Part shown: one piece after another, positions 7,967 to 16,132 of the stretch
Layout: every line of letters begins with the position of its first letter
Position numbering within the stretch: position 1 is the stretch's first letter
NCBI GenBank assembly: GCA_964343305.1
Contig: CAYFJO010000215.1
Span: forward strand, 1-17,219
DNA length: 17,219 nucleotides
Direction: 5' to 3'
Origin: CAYFJO01 sp964343305
Lineage (GTDB): Bacteria > Planctomycetota > Planctomycetia > Pirellulales > Pirellulaceae
Position numbers and translations under genes: made by a program
The notes under the pieces: generated by a model
Told to the model about the DNA's origin: nothing
What the model saw: only the letters and a program-made list of their open reading frames with translations
Databases searched by the model: none

Positions 7967-8258
7967 GTCAAAGTCCGGGGAGACAAGTGACTTCTTTCGT
8001 TATTCGTGGTTTGATTTTTTTGTTACTGCGTATTCCATTGTTTGCTAATTGTCGCTCTCGTCGTGCTTAAATTGACCACCATTGTTGGCACCCGTCGGCA
8101 ATTCATTAAGGCGGCTGCGGAAAGCCGCGCAGTTGTGAATCACAACGCGCAAGAGAAAAACGTTTGTATCGAGGAATTGTTCACACCGGTCAGCACTAAG
8201 ACGAGTTTCGTTAGTGGACAACGAACAGAGTGAATCGGCAATCCAGGTTTCGTAGGAC
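7967..8258 (+). promoter_or_regulatory. Largest spacer of the cluster, with adjacent dyad symmetries
   Basis: Two inverted repeats lie side by side: GCGGCT (8111-8116) with AGCCGC (8123-8128) around a GCGGAA loop, and a perfect 15-base palindrome GTTGTGA-A-TCACAAC (8132-8146). Neither is followed by a T-run. They separate the nucleotide-sugar genes from the assembly genes, so a processing site, operator or internal promoter region is plausible. The spacer also has a 35-codon ORF starting at GTG 7963, overlapping the previous stop, and a 63-codon ORF from TTG 8042. Both have a hydrophobic part, but neither is recognisable. Confidence 0.35.
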
Positions 8259-9407
8259 GTGAAATATACAAAAACCGCAATCTCGAACGCCCGTTTACGT
8301 GGCAAAAGTCGGAAAAAGACGCCCCAAATCGTTGTTTGCGGTCTGGCACACATTTCAGAAAAAATTGGACGTCATTACCAGCGGCTTGCTGAGCTTCTAA
8401 ATGTAAAAATTACCCTTGTGTCTTTTGATGCCACTGGAAACTCGGCCGCTGTCGCGAAACGATTCAATTGCGATCTAATCGTGCTCGATTCGGGGAAATT
8501 TGCCAGCTTACGAGCCTTCCTACGGGCCCTTCGTTTGCGGCCCACACTTCATTGCGAAGTATATCATGATGGTGGCAGCGATTTCCTACGACTTCTTTTT
8601 GTCGCACTTGCAGTAGTACAAAGAATCCCTATTGTCACTTGGTGTCGAGGTGGAGAATTATTGTGGTGGCAGAAAATGACTAAACGAAGGCGGTTCGTGG
8701 TCTGGGGGACTCTGCGTGCAGCACGCCTTGTGCCTTACAAGCAAATTCACATGCCGGATCAACTTGACAGTCTGAGGATAAGTGAAGAGAAAAGGCTGTT
8801 TTTCCACAACCGGATTCCCGTGTCAGCGGAAGAACCCCTGGGCGTAGCTCATCGAAAGGGGGTTCTATTCGCCAACACTTGGAAAGACTTTCGCCATCCT
8901 GAAATCGCTCTAGAAGTCGCGCTTCGTCTAGCGCCAAAGTATCCGGATTACAAGTTCTTCATTGCTGGCCATCGTTATTGGGCGAAGGAAGCGTATTGCA
9001 TCAAAGAGTTTGAGGCCACGATATCGGACCATAATCTAAGTCAGCAAATAACCGTCCTACCTTTTGTAAAACAACCGATGGAACTATTACGGAAGTGTTC
9101 CGTTTTTCTCCTTCCCGCGGAAATCGTTTTTTTGAACTACACTTGGCTCGAAGCAATGGAACGGGGACTGGTTCCAGTGGTTTCCAATCGCCAAGGCGCA
9201 AGCCGTGTCGTGGCGTCGAGTGAAAACGGTATGATCGCAGAAATCGATGCCGATGCGTTTACCGAGTCGGTTGACTATCTGCTTTCCGACCAGGACCGGC
9301 TTCAAGAGATGGCAGACAAGGCACGTCGCCAGATTATTGACAACTTTAATCTCGATGATAGCCTGCCCGAATTGGTTAACGCCTACTCGAGTCAAGTCTG
9401 GCGATAG
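8259..9407 (+). CDS. GT4-like (GT-B fold) glycosyltransferase
   Basis: Probably adds one sugar of the lipid-linked repeat unit at the cytoplasmic face of the inner membrane. The first Rossmann part starts at QIVVCGLAHISE (23-34) and the acceptor domain includes EVYHDGGSDFL (100-110). The C-terminal domain has GVLFANTWKDFRHPEIAL (201-218), YKFFIAGHRYW (231-241) and FLLPAEIVFLNYTWLEAMERGLVPVVS (283-309). The usual EX7E signature is altered: E288 and E298 are nine residues apart, so the family is recognised from its overall pattern rather than a perfect motif. An in-frame TAG at 8253-8255 makes GTG 8259 the earliest start; the TAGGA just ahead is too close to be a normal ribosome-binding site. 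The first 20 residues are very basic. Donor and acceptor are unknown. Confidence 0.8.
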   Translation: MKYTKTAISNARLRGKSRKKTPQIVVCGLAHISEKIGRHYQRLAELLNVKITLVSFDATGNSAAVAKRFNCDLIVLDSGKFASLRAFLRALRLRPTLHCEVYHDGGSDFLRLLFVALAVVQRIPIVTWCRGGELLWWQKMTKRRRFVVWGTLRAARLVPYKQIHMPDQLDSLRISEEKRLFFHNRIPVSAEEPLGVAHRKGVLFANTWKDFRHPEIALEVALRLAPKYPDYKFFIAGHRYWAKEAYCIKEFEATISDHNLSQQITVLPFVKQPMELLRKCSVFLLPAEIVFLNYTWLEAMERGLVPVVSNRQGASRVVASSENGMIAEIDADAFTESVDYLLSDQDRLQEMADKARRQIIDNFNLDDSLPELVNAYSSQVWR

Positions 9408-9501
9408 TTGGATACCAGAAGGCAACCGTCCCGCGGCGGAGTTGATGAACCGGTTAATATGTCTAAACTTCTATTTTGGTTGCGTGGAATGACCTGCTTC
9501 C

Positions 9502-11055
9502 GTGGGTATCGTGAACACAAGCATTCGTAGCCGACTCGTCGAGAGCGTCAAAGCGTCTATCTTGATTCGCCCGGCGATTATCGCGATCAGTCTTTGCAGT
9601 TCGGTGATCGTTGCACGCCTGCTCGGTCCAGAATTAATGGCCATCAAGGTAGCGTTTTTGGCAGCAAGTACGGGGCTGGTTGTTGTTTGTGATTTTGGAC
9701 TGTCTCGCAGCCTTGGAAAAATTCTACCGGATATCTCTGTCAAGCGTGGTAGTCTCGCAGCCAATGAGATTGGACGGAGAATCTACCATCTCAAACTCGT
9801 TACAACCCTGTGTGGATTTTTGGTAGTTGTCATTGCCGAATCAACAGGCATGACCGATTTCACCGGGACATTAAGTTTGAAGGCCGCCTTCTTCGTGCTG
9901 CTATTTCTGCGTCTCTTGGTGAGCATCCCGGTACAGCAACTGCAGAGCGTAGGCCAAGCGGCTTTCCGTGCACGAGAACTTTATCGGCTTGAGTTGCTCA
10001 TTTCATTTCTCACGCCGGCCGCCGTAATCACTAGTGTTTTCATCTACAGGAATCCGTACGCGGTGATTATCGCGGGAATCATTCCACAATGCTTGTACTT
10101 GTGGCTCCTCTCGAGGTCCATTCGTTATGACCTTGACGACGAGCATGTGACCGAAGATAAACCTGTTTCTATTAGAACGACACTCGACGAGTACAAATCT
10201 TATGTACTAATGACGTATACGATTTTTCTGTTCAACCGCTTTGTTATTCGTATTCCGCTTTTGTTCGCAGTTCTCTCGCTTTTGGGGCAACCACCCGCTG
10301 TGCTTTCGAATGCCGCGATAGCCGTTATGCTAGTTTCACAGGCATGGGCTCTCACAAATCTACCGATTGCAGGGATGCGTGCTCCACTGTTGACAAGAAT
10401 GTATGCACAAGAAAATGAGAAAAGATTCCTAGATGCGCAACGAACTCTCTTGACGATCGTACTTCTCACGTCCAGTATTTTGATAATCGTAATTGCTACA
10501 ATTGGGGAGCCATTACTGTTGTCATTGTATGGCCTCGACTACGCAAGTGGAATTAAGTGGGGTGTGATCGCGTCGGCCGTGGCACTTTTTGGAAACTGCC
10601 TGTGTATGGGTAACTCAACTCTGCATCAAAGAGGTTGCTTTGCTCCTGAATTGTGGGGAATCGCTGGTGCAGTAGTGTTTTTGAGTGGCGGCATAGTCTT
10701 CTGTGTCAGCTATTTGCCAGAACATGATTGGGCCTTTGGTGTACTACTCGTCCTAGTGCTGGGACGGATTATATTTTGGAGTATCACGGACATATGGGCA
10801 GAAACTCAAGTCTTAAAGTGGCAGGGAAGTTCGATCAAGCTGACGGCACTAACGGCAGTCATGCTATCCATATTCGTAACCAGGTTGATTGTTGGGGAAG
10901 ATTCGTCGTTAGTTACCAGTGCGATTGGTTGTTTCGTCGCACTGCTCTTTTTTTGGGGGATCTTTCGAGTTTTGGGTGGCGTCGGAACACGGTCGCGTGA
11001 GATTCTCGCAACATTGCTTCCGGCTCGGCATCGATGGGTAGTGTGCGTTGTCTAG
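9502..11055 (+). CDS. Wzx-like polysaccharide flippase (MOP superfamily)
   Basis: A 517-aa, almost wholly hydrophobic protein with about 12-14 predicted membrane helices and a short basic N-terminus. It is expected to flip the undecaprenyl-linked repeat unit to the periplasmic face. Typical features are the N-terminal IAISLCSSVIVARLLGPE (28-45), with the family's usual ARxLGPx pattern in the first helix pair, and GEPLLLSLYGLDYASG (about 336-351) in the second half. The start is GTG 9502, bounded by an in-frame TGA at 9490-9492; GTG 9511 is the alternative. No Shine-Dalgarno sequence is visible. It overlaps the next gene by eight bases. Substrate specificity cannot be predicted from sequence; the alternative would be another MATE-like or lipid II-type flippase, less likely here. 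Confidence 0.87.
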   Translation: MGIVNTSIRSRLVESVKASILIRPAIIAISLCSSVIVARLLGPELMAIKVAFLAASTGLVVVCDFGLSRSLGKILPDISVKRGSLAANEIGRRIYHLKLVTTLCGFLVVVIAESTGMTDFTGTLSLKAAFFVLLFLRLLVSIPVQQLQSVGQAAFRARELYRLELLISFLTPAAVITSVFIYRNPYAVIIAGIIPQCLYLWLLSRSIRYDLDDEHVTEDKPVSIRTTLDEYKSYVLMTYTIFLFNRFVIRIPLLFAVLSLLGQPPAVLSNAAIAVMLVSQAWALTNLPIAGMRAPLLTRMYAQENEKRFLDAQRTLLTIVLLTSSILIIVIATIGEPLLLSLYGLDYASGIKWGVIASAVALFGNCLCMGNSTLHQRGCFAPELWGIAGAVVFLSGGIVFCVSYLPEHDWAFGVLLVLVLGRIIFWSITDIWAETQVLKWQGSSIKLTALTAVMLSIFVTRLIVGEDSSLVTSAIGCFVALLFFWGIFRVLGGVGTRSREILATLLPARHRWVVCVV

Positions 11056-12304
11056 ACCACGAGGAGCTTCAAGAAGTGATTCCTCGGTATTGGCGTCGTC
11101 GCGAGATATCCGAAGTAACGTGATTGTCGCAAGTGGTACTCGTCTGCCGTCCTTCTCAGCGAATGCCCTGCAAACCATGAAGATGTGTCAATCCTTCGCT
11201 GGCCTGGGATATACAACCAAGATGATCGCGCTTGTCGAGCCGGGCACAACGCTTGGTACCCCACAACTCTTTCGTGAATACGGCATACATGAGCGGTTCG
11301 AGATATCTGGTATTACCTCTGGCATTCGAGGAATTCACCTCAACTACTTGGCAAGCACGATTCTTAGTTGCTTGAAGGTTCCTTGCCGACTTCTTCTGAC
11401 TCGCGACCTTCGAACTGCCGCGGCTGGTTCCGTGTTGCGAATACCAACGCTGATTGAAATGCACGACTTGCCAAAAGGACGACTCACCGATTTGTATTTC
11501 CGATGGGCAACTCGGGGCACGGGATTTCGCGGAATCGCGGCAATAACTGAAGCTTTGAAGAATGATCTAGTAGAACGGTTTGATCGGTTTCTGAGTATGG
11601 ACGATGTGATTGTCAGTCCTGATGGCGTCGAGTTAGCTGATTACGCCGAGTTACCTCAAATGGCCGAGGCAAAGGCTATGTTGGGCATTCCTGTCGAAGC
11701 GTTTGTCGCGACGTATGCTGGAAGTTTCTATTCCGGAAAGGGAATGGAAGTCGTTCTACCTCTATCCGAACGGTGCCGTGACGTGGAGTTTTTAGTAGTG
11801 GGTGGCGAGGAACATCAAGTGGCCGAACAGCGCCGTAGGGCTGCTGAGTTGAACCTCTCGAATATTCGACTTGTTGGTCGCGTGCCTCCGGCCGAAGTGC
11901 CTCAATACTTAGCCGCCAGCGATGCGCTCCTGCTACCGAATCAGGCAGTCGTTGCGACCAGCAGTGGAACTGGCAACATTGGACGCTACACCAGCCCCTT
12001 AAAGTTGTTTGAGTATTTGGCGATGGGGCGGGCAATTCTTGCCAGCGATCTGCCTGTGCTGAAAGAAGTTTTGGATGAGTCGTGCGCGGTTTTCAGTCCG
12101 CCAGATCAAATTGACGTTTGGGCGCAACACCTTGGCTCACTGCGTGAAGCTCCCAGGCGAAGAGACAGACTCAGGCGAGCTGCAATTGAGAAAGTTCAGC
12201 ATTTCACCTGGACAACACGAGCGAAACAAATGCTGACATTCGCAAGTCAGCGCCAGAGCCGCAGGAGAGAGAAATCCGAGCGGGAAATTCGGTGTCGCAA
12301 CTAA
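11048..12304 (+). CDS. Glycosyltransferase family 4 (group 1) protein
   Basis: Probably transfers one sugar in repeat-unit assembly. The N-terminal Rossmann domain includes NVIVASGTRLPSFSANALQTM (24-44) and a GLGYTTKMIAL strand. The linker has TLIEMHDLPKG (134-144) and IAAITEALKNDL (163-174). The donor domain has VIVSPDGVELADY (187-199), ATYAGSFYSGKGMEVVL (221-237) and YTSPLKLFEYLAMGRAILASDLPVL (314-338). This last block matches the GT4 subgroup in which the second Glu of EX7E (E322) sits in the motif SPLKxFEYxAxG. Translation appears coupled: TTG 11048 lies inside the end of the flippase gene, while GTG 11120 (residue 25) is an alternative just before the first beta strand. The C-terminal 25 residues are strongly basic. 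The gene end overlaps the next ORF by 13 bases. Confidence 0.87.
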   Translation: MSRPRGASRSDSSVLASSRDIRSNVIVASGTRLPSFSANALQTMKMCQSFAGLGYTTKMIALVEPGTTLGTPQLFREYGIHERFEISGITSGIRGIHLNYLASTILSCLKVPCRLLLTRDLRTAAAGSVLRIPTLIEMHDLPKGRLTDLYFRWATRGTGFRGIAAITEALKNDLVERFDRFLSMDDVIVSPDGVELADYAELPQMAEAKAMLGIPVEAFVATYAGSFYSGKGMEVVLPLSERCRDVEFLVVGGEEHQVAEQRRRAAELNLSNIRLVGRVPPAEVPQYLAASDALLLPNQAVVATSSGTGNIGRYTSPLKLFEYLAMGRAILASDLPVLKEVLDESCAVFSPPDQIDVWAQHLGSLREAPRRRDRLRRAAIEKVQHFTWTTRAKQMLTFASQRQSRRREKSEREIRCRN

Positions 12305-12642
12305 AAAGTTCGATTCATAACGGCTGGAGCATTCCACTGAATAACACAATGACACCGCGAGATGGTCTTGTGCGCAGAGTTTGGCGAGAATATCCATGGT
12401 TACTATGGGGTACAGTCGTCACGCTGATGCTTCTTGCGGTATGTGGCTGTCTGCTATTTTTTTACGCGGTGCGTCTTGTCAGGTTCGCAAACCCCGCGCC
12501 AAAGTCGGGGTCTTGGCTCATGTCCGTTACTTCGGCAGTTTTCGCACTTCTTCTGATTCTCTCTAGGTATTGGAACCGCGCTGGCAAGGTATTACTAACT
12601 GGCACACCAGAGCAAATGGAGGCTATTCGCAAACTGTGTTAA
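12292..12642 (+). CDS. Small two-helix membrane protein of unknown function
   Basis: A 116-aa ORF that begins with GTG inside the end of the preceding glycosyltransferase gene; ATG 12349 would give a 97-aa form. GGGA at 12282-12285 could serve the GTG start. Two hydrophobic segments are visible: about 37-61 (LWGTVVTLMLLAVCGCLLFFY region) and about 76-91 (SVTSAVFALLLILSRY). They are joined by a basic/proline loop, and the C-terminus is short and polar. I do not recognise the family. Its end overlaps the polymerase ORF, so it may be a coupled accessory membrane protein. Alternatively it is the original N-terminus of the polymerase cut off by a frameshift. The tight overlap on both sides favours a real coding stretch. 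Confidence 0.55.
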   Translation: MSQLKSSIHNGWSIPLNNTMTPRDGLVRRVWREYPWLLWGTVVTLMLLAVCGCLLFFYAVRLVRFANPAPKSGSWLMSVTSAVFALLLILSRYWNRAGKVLLTGTPEQMEAIRKLC

Positions 12643-14171
12643 TTGTGATAATCCTTTTTGCAACAGCAGAGTCTGTTGCATTGTTGATGTTTGCATTTCA
12701 CAGTCGCCGTATGTGTTGGCTGGGGATGCCGTTCGCACTGATTGGGATTCGTCTTTTTGTCCAAGCGGTAGCCTCGCCTCTTATAACTTCACCAACGGAA
12801 TTTGATCACACCAGTGCCTATGTTGTTGCGATTTCCTCTTCTGAAACGGACTTGGCTGTTGGGCTGATCGTTATTTCATATTCGGCGATTGTAATTGGTA
12901 TGCTGGCAAACGGTAGCTTCGTTCGCGGTGACACTCGATTTCAACGGAAGAAGCCACTTATAGCACTCGATACGCAGAAAGCGAGACTCGCGAGCTGGGC
13001 AGTCTTTTCGTTTGGGGTATTGTGTCAAATCGCAAGCTTTTTGCTATTGTCGCGGACAACCGCCGTTGCAGATATGGCCAGCACAAGAGCCGTGTTTACC
13101 GATGGTGCTGCTCTAACAAATCCTCTTTACCAGAATGCGCGGATGTTTGGCGGTTGGATGCAGTGGGGCGCATTCGGGCTAATATTGTTTGCGGCAACAC
13201 CGCCACAACGCATTGTAGGAATCCTGGGAGCTTTGGGATACACATTTTTCTTCGCTTTGGCTGGATCGCGCACGAGCGTCGTTCTAAGCGTGTTAACACT
13301 GATGATTTTACAGCACTATGGAGTAAAGAAGCTCTCGACAAATGCCTGGGTCGGGGCCTTTGCACTTGCACTGATTTGCATCTCTGCCACGAATCTGCAC
13401 CGAACCGGAAATGTCAACGCGATTGATGCCGGCGCGAATGTTGTCTCTCGAGTGGTTATGGATTCGGCTGCGAACGAAGTAGGTTCCATTGTGCGATTGT
13501 GTCCGAAACAGATTCCATTTCAAAATGGGGCGACGTTTTTGAGCGGCTTAGGTCATTTCTTGCCAGGCCTAAATATACCTGGTGCCAAGAACGCCTATCG
13601 CCTAGTTGCGACCGTAACAATGGGGAAGGCGTATTTTCGGGATAGACACGGCGGTGGAGAGACATTTTCCCTTGCCGCAGAGTGCTATTTGAATTTCGGC
13701 TATGCAGGTGTTTTCCTTGTTCCTTTGGGGCTAGGCCTGTTATTCGGTTATCTCTTTAATCGCCATCAAGAAAATCGAAATGATCCGATTGTTTTGCTGG
13801 CGACCGTTGGTGTGTGGACCGTCTTTTTTGGTTCAATCGACGCGAAACCCGCGCCCGCGATTGCGACAATGGGAATGAGCATGTTTGTACCCATTGCAAT
13901 CATTGCAACCTTTGGAGCGCGACACCGAACGCGTGCGCGCGAATTTGCCGTACTTTTCGTGGCTTCTGCCTTTATCTACCTGGCTTGGCGAATTTCCGAA
14001 TATGAATGGTTGAAATACGTCGAAATGGCAATTCTCGCCATTGTTGTCACACTTAGTGCCGTAATCATCTATACTTCCAAACACGCGCAGATTAGAGCCG
14101 CAAATCGAGGGGTCGAATTGGGCCATTCATTGCCTCGAAGCAATCGAGTGCAGTCGATTGGGAAAGGGTGA
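12636..14171 (+). CDS. Wzy-like O-antigen/exopolysaccharide repeat-unit polymerase
   Basis: Polytopic inner-membrane protein with about 12-13 predicted helices, expected to join flipped repeat units into the polymer in the periplasm under control of the Wzc-like protein. The diagnostic region, in the large periplasmic loop and following helix, is RDRHGGGETFSLAAECYLNF followed by GYAGVFLVPLGLGLLFGYLF. This is the GxxxSxxxExYxNFGxxG pattern of polymerases. A central LAGSRTSVVLSVL precedes it. The open frame runs from TTG 12570 (533 aa), but GTG 12636 (511 aa) has GGAGG at 12618-12622, overlaps the stop of the upstream small membrane gene, and begins directly at the first hydrophobic helix, so I prefer it. 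Spacing of 13 bases is long. Wzy proteins diverge strongly, so the call rests on topology, motif and context. Confidence 0.82.
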   Translation: MLIVIILFATAESVALLMFAFHSRRMCWLGMPFALIGIRLFVQAVASPLITSPTEFDHTSAYVVAISSSETDLAVGLIVISYSAIVIGMLANGSFVRGDTRFQRKKPLIALDTQKARLASWAVFSFGVLCQIASFLLLSRTTAVADMASTRAVFTDGAALTNPLYQNARMFGGWMQWGAFGLILFAATPPQRIVGILGALGYTFFFALAGSRTSVVLSVLTLMILQHYGVKKLSTNAWVGAFALALICISATNLHRTGNVNAIDAGANVVSRVVMDSAANEVGSIVRLCPKQIPFQNGATFLSGLGHFLPGLNIPGAKNAYRLVATVTMGKAYFRDRHGGGETFSLAAECYLNFGYAGVFLVPLGLGLLFGYLFNRHQENRNDPIVLLATVGVWTVFFGSIDAKPAPAIATMGMSMFVPIAIIATFGARHRTRAREFAVLFVASAFIYLAWRISEYEWLKYVEMAILAIVVTLSAVIIYTSKHAQIRAANRGVELGHSLPRSNRVQSIGKG

Positions 14172-14175
14172 GCGG

Positions 14176-15003
14176 ATGATCAAATCTAGTCAGCTCGTGG
14201 GAAAAGTCGGATTCGCTGTCGGCACCGGCCGTTGCGGGACATTGTTTCTACACAAAGCGTTGTCGATGGAACGTAATGTTGCAGCTTGTCATGAGCGGAA
14301 TAACTTGAACGAGACTTTCCATCGCTACTGTCAGTGGAACAATCTGCCAGTCGATCACCGTGGTTTTCTCGATACCAAACAAGACGAGATATGCGAGGAC
14401 CTCAAGAAAGCTGCGTTTTCGTTTGAGGCTAGTGCCCACTTGTCATTGAGTATTCGCGAGTTGTACGAGCGATTTCAGGCAAGATTCGTACTACTGGTGC
14501 GTCGTCCAGAAGACGTTGTCAAATCCTATTTGGTGAAAGGTTGGTACAAGACTCCCATCGTTCGTGACGACACTTCCTTAGCGATCAGTTATCAACCTGG
14601 AACGGAGTACATGCATCGATTTCTTGGCCGTATCGTCCCAAACGGTGATGAGTTTGATCGTTGGCAGAATCTATCGCGTGTCGGCCAATTGGCGTGGTAC
14701 TGGAATGCACTGAACACCCGCGTGGTAGAGCAATTCAATCGCATACCTGAGACTCACTGGCACATCTGCAAACTCGAAGATCTCGACTTCGCGCGCTATG
14801 CAGAAATTTTGAGCTTTTTAGGTGTGGAGAGCAAGTTGCCACAAAGAAAGTATGATGCTCTGGCGCGCCAACGGCCGAACAAAGGTGGGAAACCTCGCAC
14901 GAATACTACTTGGACATCATCCGAACGCCTTGATTTCGAAGCCGAAGTTGAGCCAATGTCCGATTATCTACAATACTATTTTAATTCGTCTGGCATATCG
15001 TAA
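14176..15003 (+). CDS. PAPS-dependent sulfotransferase family protein
   Basis: Likely transfers sulfate from 3'-phosphoadenylyl sulfate to a sugar of the polymer or its lipid-linked precursor. Counting from ATG 14176, the 5'-phosphosulfate-binding loop is VGTGRCGT (15-22), like the GTGRSGT form of the family. The 3'-phosphate-binding segment is FVLLVRRPEDVVKSY (104-118), with R109/R110 and S117. The 275-aa length and the later WYWNALNTRVVEQF helix and HWHICKLEDL strand also fit this fold. The reading frame is open back to TTG 14158, but ATG 14176 is preferred because AAAGGG lies about seven bases ahead and it begins four bases after the polymerase stop. The stop TAA overlaps a following ATG as TAATG. 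The acceptor is unknown; a role on a non-carbohydrate acceptor cannot be excluded. Confidence 0.82.
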   Translation: MIKSSQLVGKVGFAVGTGRCGTLFLHKALSMERNVAACHERNNLNETFHRYCQWNNLPVDHRGFLDTKQDEICEDLKKAAFSFEASAHLSLSIRELYERFQARFVLLVRRPEDVVKSYLVKGWYKTPIVRDDTSLAISYQPGTEYMHRFLGRIVPNGDEFDRWQNLSRVGQLAWYWNALNTRVVEQFNRIPETHWHICKLEDLDFARYAEILSFLGVESKLPQRKYDALARQRPNKGGKPRTNTTWTSSERLDFEAEVEPMSDYLQYYFNSSGIS

Positions 15004-15131
15004 TGCTGGATTCGACGGTTTCGGCTAGGAAGTTCGTTGCTTTGTCGAAGAAAATCGGCGCGAAGCCGAGCGTCGTGAACATGTCTAAGCGGCAACATTT
15101 GAGCCACGATCCTTATGGACCAAAAGCATGA
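15003..15131 (+). CDS. Possible 42-aa basic small protein coupled to both neighbours
   Basis: An ORF of 43 codons begins at the ATG in the TAATG formed with the sulfotransferase stop and ends in the ATGA that contains the next glycosyltransferase's start. It fills the whole gap. The peptide starts MLDSTVSARKF, continues ALSKKIGAKPSVVNMSKRQH, and ends in DPYGPKA; it is rich in K, R and S with no hydrophobic helix. I do not recognise it. Its role could be purely translational, carrying ribosomes from one gene to the next, or it could be a true small protein or the remnant of a larger gene. Chance is also possible for an ORF this short, but the overlap at both ends makes it noteworthy. Confidence 0.4.
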   Translation: MLDSTVSARKFVALSKKIGAKPSVVNMSKRQHLSHDPYGPKA

Positions 15132-16132
15132 AAACAGTTTGCATACCTGGTGATTACGGCGGTTTCGGTGGGCCTGGGATTTTTCAAAAGAACCTGACCC
15201 AACAACTAGAGCAGTACGGAATTGGCGTAACAAATGACTTGAACCATCGTCCTTTGGACGCCGTTTGCATTATTGCCGCACAACGCAACTTGGCAAAGAT
15301 TTGGCGATGTAAGAGACAGGGCATTCGCATCGTTCAGCGTCTCAATGGGATCAACTGGATGCATCGCGTCGTACCCACGACAATTGGCCACAAAATCAAA
15401 GCAATCACAGCAAACTGGCTCTGTGCCTTTATTCGTCGGCGCATGGCTGACCACGTGGTTTATCAGAGCGTCTTCTCAAATGAACTCTGGGAGACACGTT
15501 TCGGCCAAATCAAGATTCCTACATCAATTGTCCACAACGGAGTGAACTTAGAGACTTTTCGTCCCTGCGATTCGGCAAAACGGCAACAGTTGCCCCCAAA
15601 GGTAATTGTTGTTGAAGGTAACCTTTCGGATGGATACGAGCACGGTTTGAAGGCCGCGGTCGCACTTGTAAACAGCGTACGCGAATCACTCGGCGTCGAC
15701 ATATCACTGGAAGTGGTCGGCAATGCGGCACCTCAGGTAATTGAACTTTATCCGATGCCTTGGATTAAGTGGTCTGGAAAACTGCCGCACGATTCAGTCG
15801 TCGAACGGCTTCGGGAATCGCATCTGTTCTTCGCGTCAGATCTCCATCCTGCGTGCCCCAATTCCGTTTTGGAAGCGATGGCGTGCGGAGTTCCTGTTGT
15901 CGGATACGACACGGGTGCCGTCGGAGAACTTATCGGTTCGGATGGTGGATGCGTCGTGCCGTATGGGGCTGATGCGTGGAAATTGGAACCGCCATCGAAT
16001 CACGAGGCGCTAGTATCGGCTGCGCTCAAGATCCTCAACGATCATGAAGCGGCGTCAACTCGGGCGCGCGAGCGAGCGTTGGAATTTGCAGTTGAACAGA
16101 TGACAAACCGCTACCTAGAAGTTTTGTTGTGA
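15128..16132 (+). CDS. Glycosyltransferase family 4 (group 1) protein
   Basis: A 334-aa GT-B enzyme, probably adding a sugar to the repeat unit. The N-terminus has a compact strand and glycine loop, PGDYGGFGGPGIFQKNL (7-23), typical of the acceptor-side nucleotide fold. The linker is TSIVHNGVNLETFRP (132-146), the usual GT4 inter-domain signature. The donor domain includes SLEVVGNA (193-200), WIKWSGKLPHDSVVERL (212-228) and HLFFASDLHPACPNSVLEAMACGVPVVGYDTGAVGEL (232-268), with E249 as the second Glu of the EX7E motif; the first Glu is replaced in the D-L-H-P segment. The protein is shorter than usual (about 360-400) because the N-terminal domain is reduced. The ATG at 15128 overlaps the stop of the small upstream ORF (ATGA). 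No strong Shine-Dalgarno sequence is seen. Confidence 0.87.
   Translation: MKTVCIPGDYGGFGGPGIFQKNLTQQLEQYGIGVTNDLNHRPLDAVCIIAAQRNLAKIWRCKRQGIRIVQRLNGINWMHRVVPTTIGHKIKAITANWLCAFIRRRMADHVVYQSVFSNELWETRFGQIKIPTSIVHNGVNLETFRPCDSAKRQQLPPKVIVVEGNLSDGYEHGLKAAVALVNSVRESLGVDISLEVVGNAAPQVIELYPMPWIKWSGKLPHDSVVERLRESHLFFASDLHPACPNSVLEAMACGVPVVGYDTGAVGELIGSDGGCVVPYGADAWKLEPPSNHEALVSAALKILNDHEAASTRARERALEFAVEQMTNRYLEVLL

Noticed and set aside
13022..13426. 134-codon ORF in the polymerase region
   Set aside because: It is a shadow frame of the polymerase; the composition (Cys/Arg-rich, no helices) is unlike a real protein.
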